NCBI RefSeq assembly: GCF_036711975.1
Contig: NC_091973.1
Coordinates: 3,968,001-4,032,000, forward strand
From: Onthophagus taurus
Taxonomy: Eukaryota; Arthropoda; Insecta; Coleoptera; Scarabaeidae
Length of the DNA stretch: 64,000 nt
Direction of reading: 5' to 3'
Shown here: positions 63,452-64,000 of the stretch, in pieces
Position numbering within the stretch: position 1 is the first letter of the stretch
How the letters are laid out: every line of letters begins with the position of its first letter
Notes under the pieces: model-generated
The model's database searches: none
What the model was told of the DNA's origin: nothing
What the model saw: the letters and a program-made list of their open reading frames with translations, nothing else
Translations under genes and position numbers: made by a program

Positions 63452-64000
63452 TACATATTCTTATTATAATTTTAATTCTTTTAGTCAGTTTATTTTATTA
63501 GTGGCAAGTTCCGCACAAGGACAATGCGGAAACTGCTAATCCGTCGTATAATCTTCGTTCCGGAGTATAATCGATTCTAGTGCGCTTTTGATACCCATAA
63601 GTAAGTTTTCCTTGTTTGGTGGGGAGGGGGAGGCGTTACAGTTGAATGGAGAGTCGCTTAACGTCTCGAAAATGTCTTCTCCGTCCGGCGAGGACTCCTC
63701 CTTCAAAGGATACGCCAGGCTCAAGATCCCGGCATGGCTTACAGAACGAGCAAAGGAATTTAGAGAAGTTTATTAGTCGACCGCGGGCACAAAGCGTCGA
63801 AGTTCTCTCGAAACCGTTTGTTGGCGTTTGGGTGTATACCGAAAGTTAATGTATTAAAATCCATAGAGTTTCTGTTTATTCCGCAAGGCACCGTAAAATC
63901 GCAAAGTTACGATCGCCATAAAAGAGTGTGTTACTTTGCGTAAAAATGTTACGAATGTAATATTTCTTTTTCGCAATCGACGAAGCATATATCACCTAGT
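63452..64000. other. Intron or intergenic stretch at window end
   Basis: Two overlapping open frames on opposite strands (63588-63776 plus, 63536-63724 minus) cover the same 150 bases; neither matches a known family or has clear splice context. Left unannotated. Confidence 0.35.

Noticed and set aside
63536-63776. Overlapping frames on both strands with protein-like composition
   Set aside because: They overlap each other, match no family I recognise, and no matching splice sites or neighbours were found.

Overview
The window looks like nuclear DNA from an insect, probably a holometabolous one and perhaps a beetle; the order is inference. Genes have short GT-AG introns, AT-rich introns and spacers, poly(A) signals, LINE and Tc1/mariner relics, and encode insect versions of conserved eukaryotic proteins. 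Nothing bacterial or viral was seen.

The first 20 kb is gene-dense. Seven genes were rebuilt exon by exon, and all splice phases agree: naked cuticle (nkd, minus), PQBP1 (minus), ENY2/e(y)2 (minus), the RhoGAP Vilse/ARHGAP39 (plus), the 3'-5' exonuclease WRNexo (plus), WASH complex subunit 1 (minus) and FERRY3/C12orf4 (plus). ENY2 and Vilse diverge from a 552-bp gap. WRNexo and WASH1 converge with their poly(A) signals almost touching. WASH1 and FERRY3 are head to head, with 86 bp between start codons and a perfect CRE between them; both proteins belong to early-endosome complexes. Introns of nkd and PQBP1 hold LINE debris, including a nested insertion with a target duplication.

From about 23 kb to the end only one plausible coding exon was found: a 5' UTR plus signal-peptide exon with a strong donor (23066-23370). 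The remaining 40 kb reads as one very long intron or intergenic DNA.

That 40 kb, and one intron of Vilse, carry the most unusual content: arrays of GC-rich, CpG-dense palindromes in AT-rich DNA. The main family has arms CGGCCGAC/GTCGGCCG around GTCTTCGAA and recurs in at least six arrays (13.2, 24.5, 28.8, 32.2-35.1, 38.1-40.0 and 42.5-44.4 kb) plus relics. The core is constant while spacers differ between arrays. Units gain or lose whole hairpin modules, and two arrays are bracketed by direct duplications of flanking DNA. A second, unrelated palindromic satellite (54.2 and 58.1-59.1 kb) has the same two-dyad design; one of its arrays lies inside a foldback-like element. A Tc1/mariner-type MITE with TA duplications accompanies the first family, and a plain 175-bp satellite lies at 46.2-48.6 kb.
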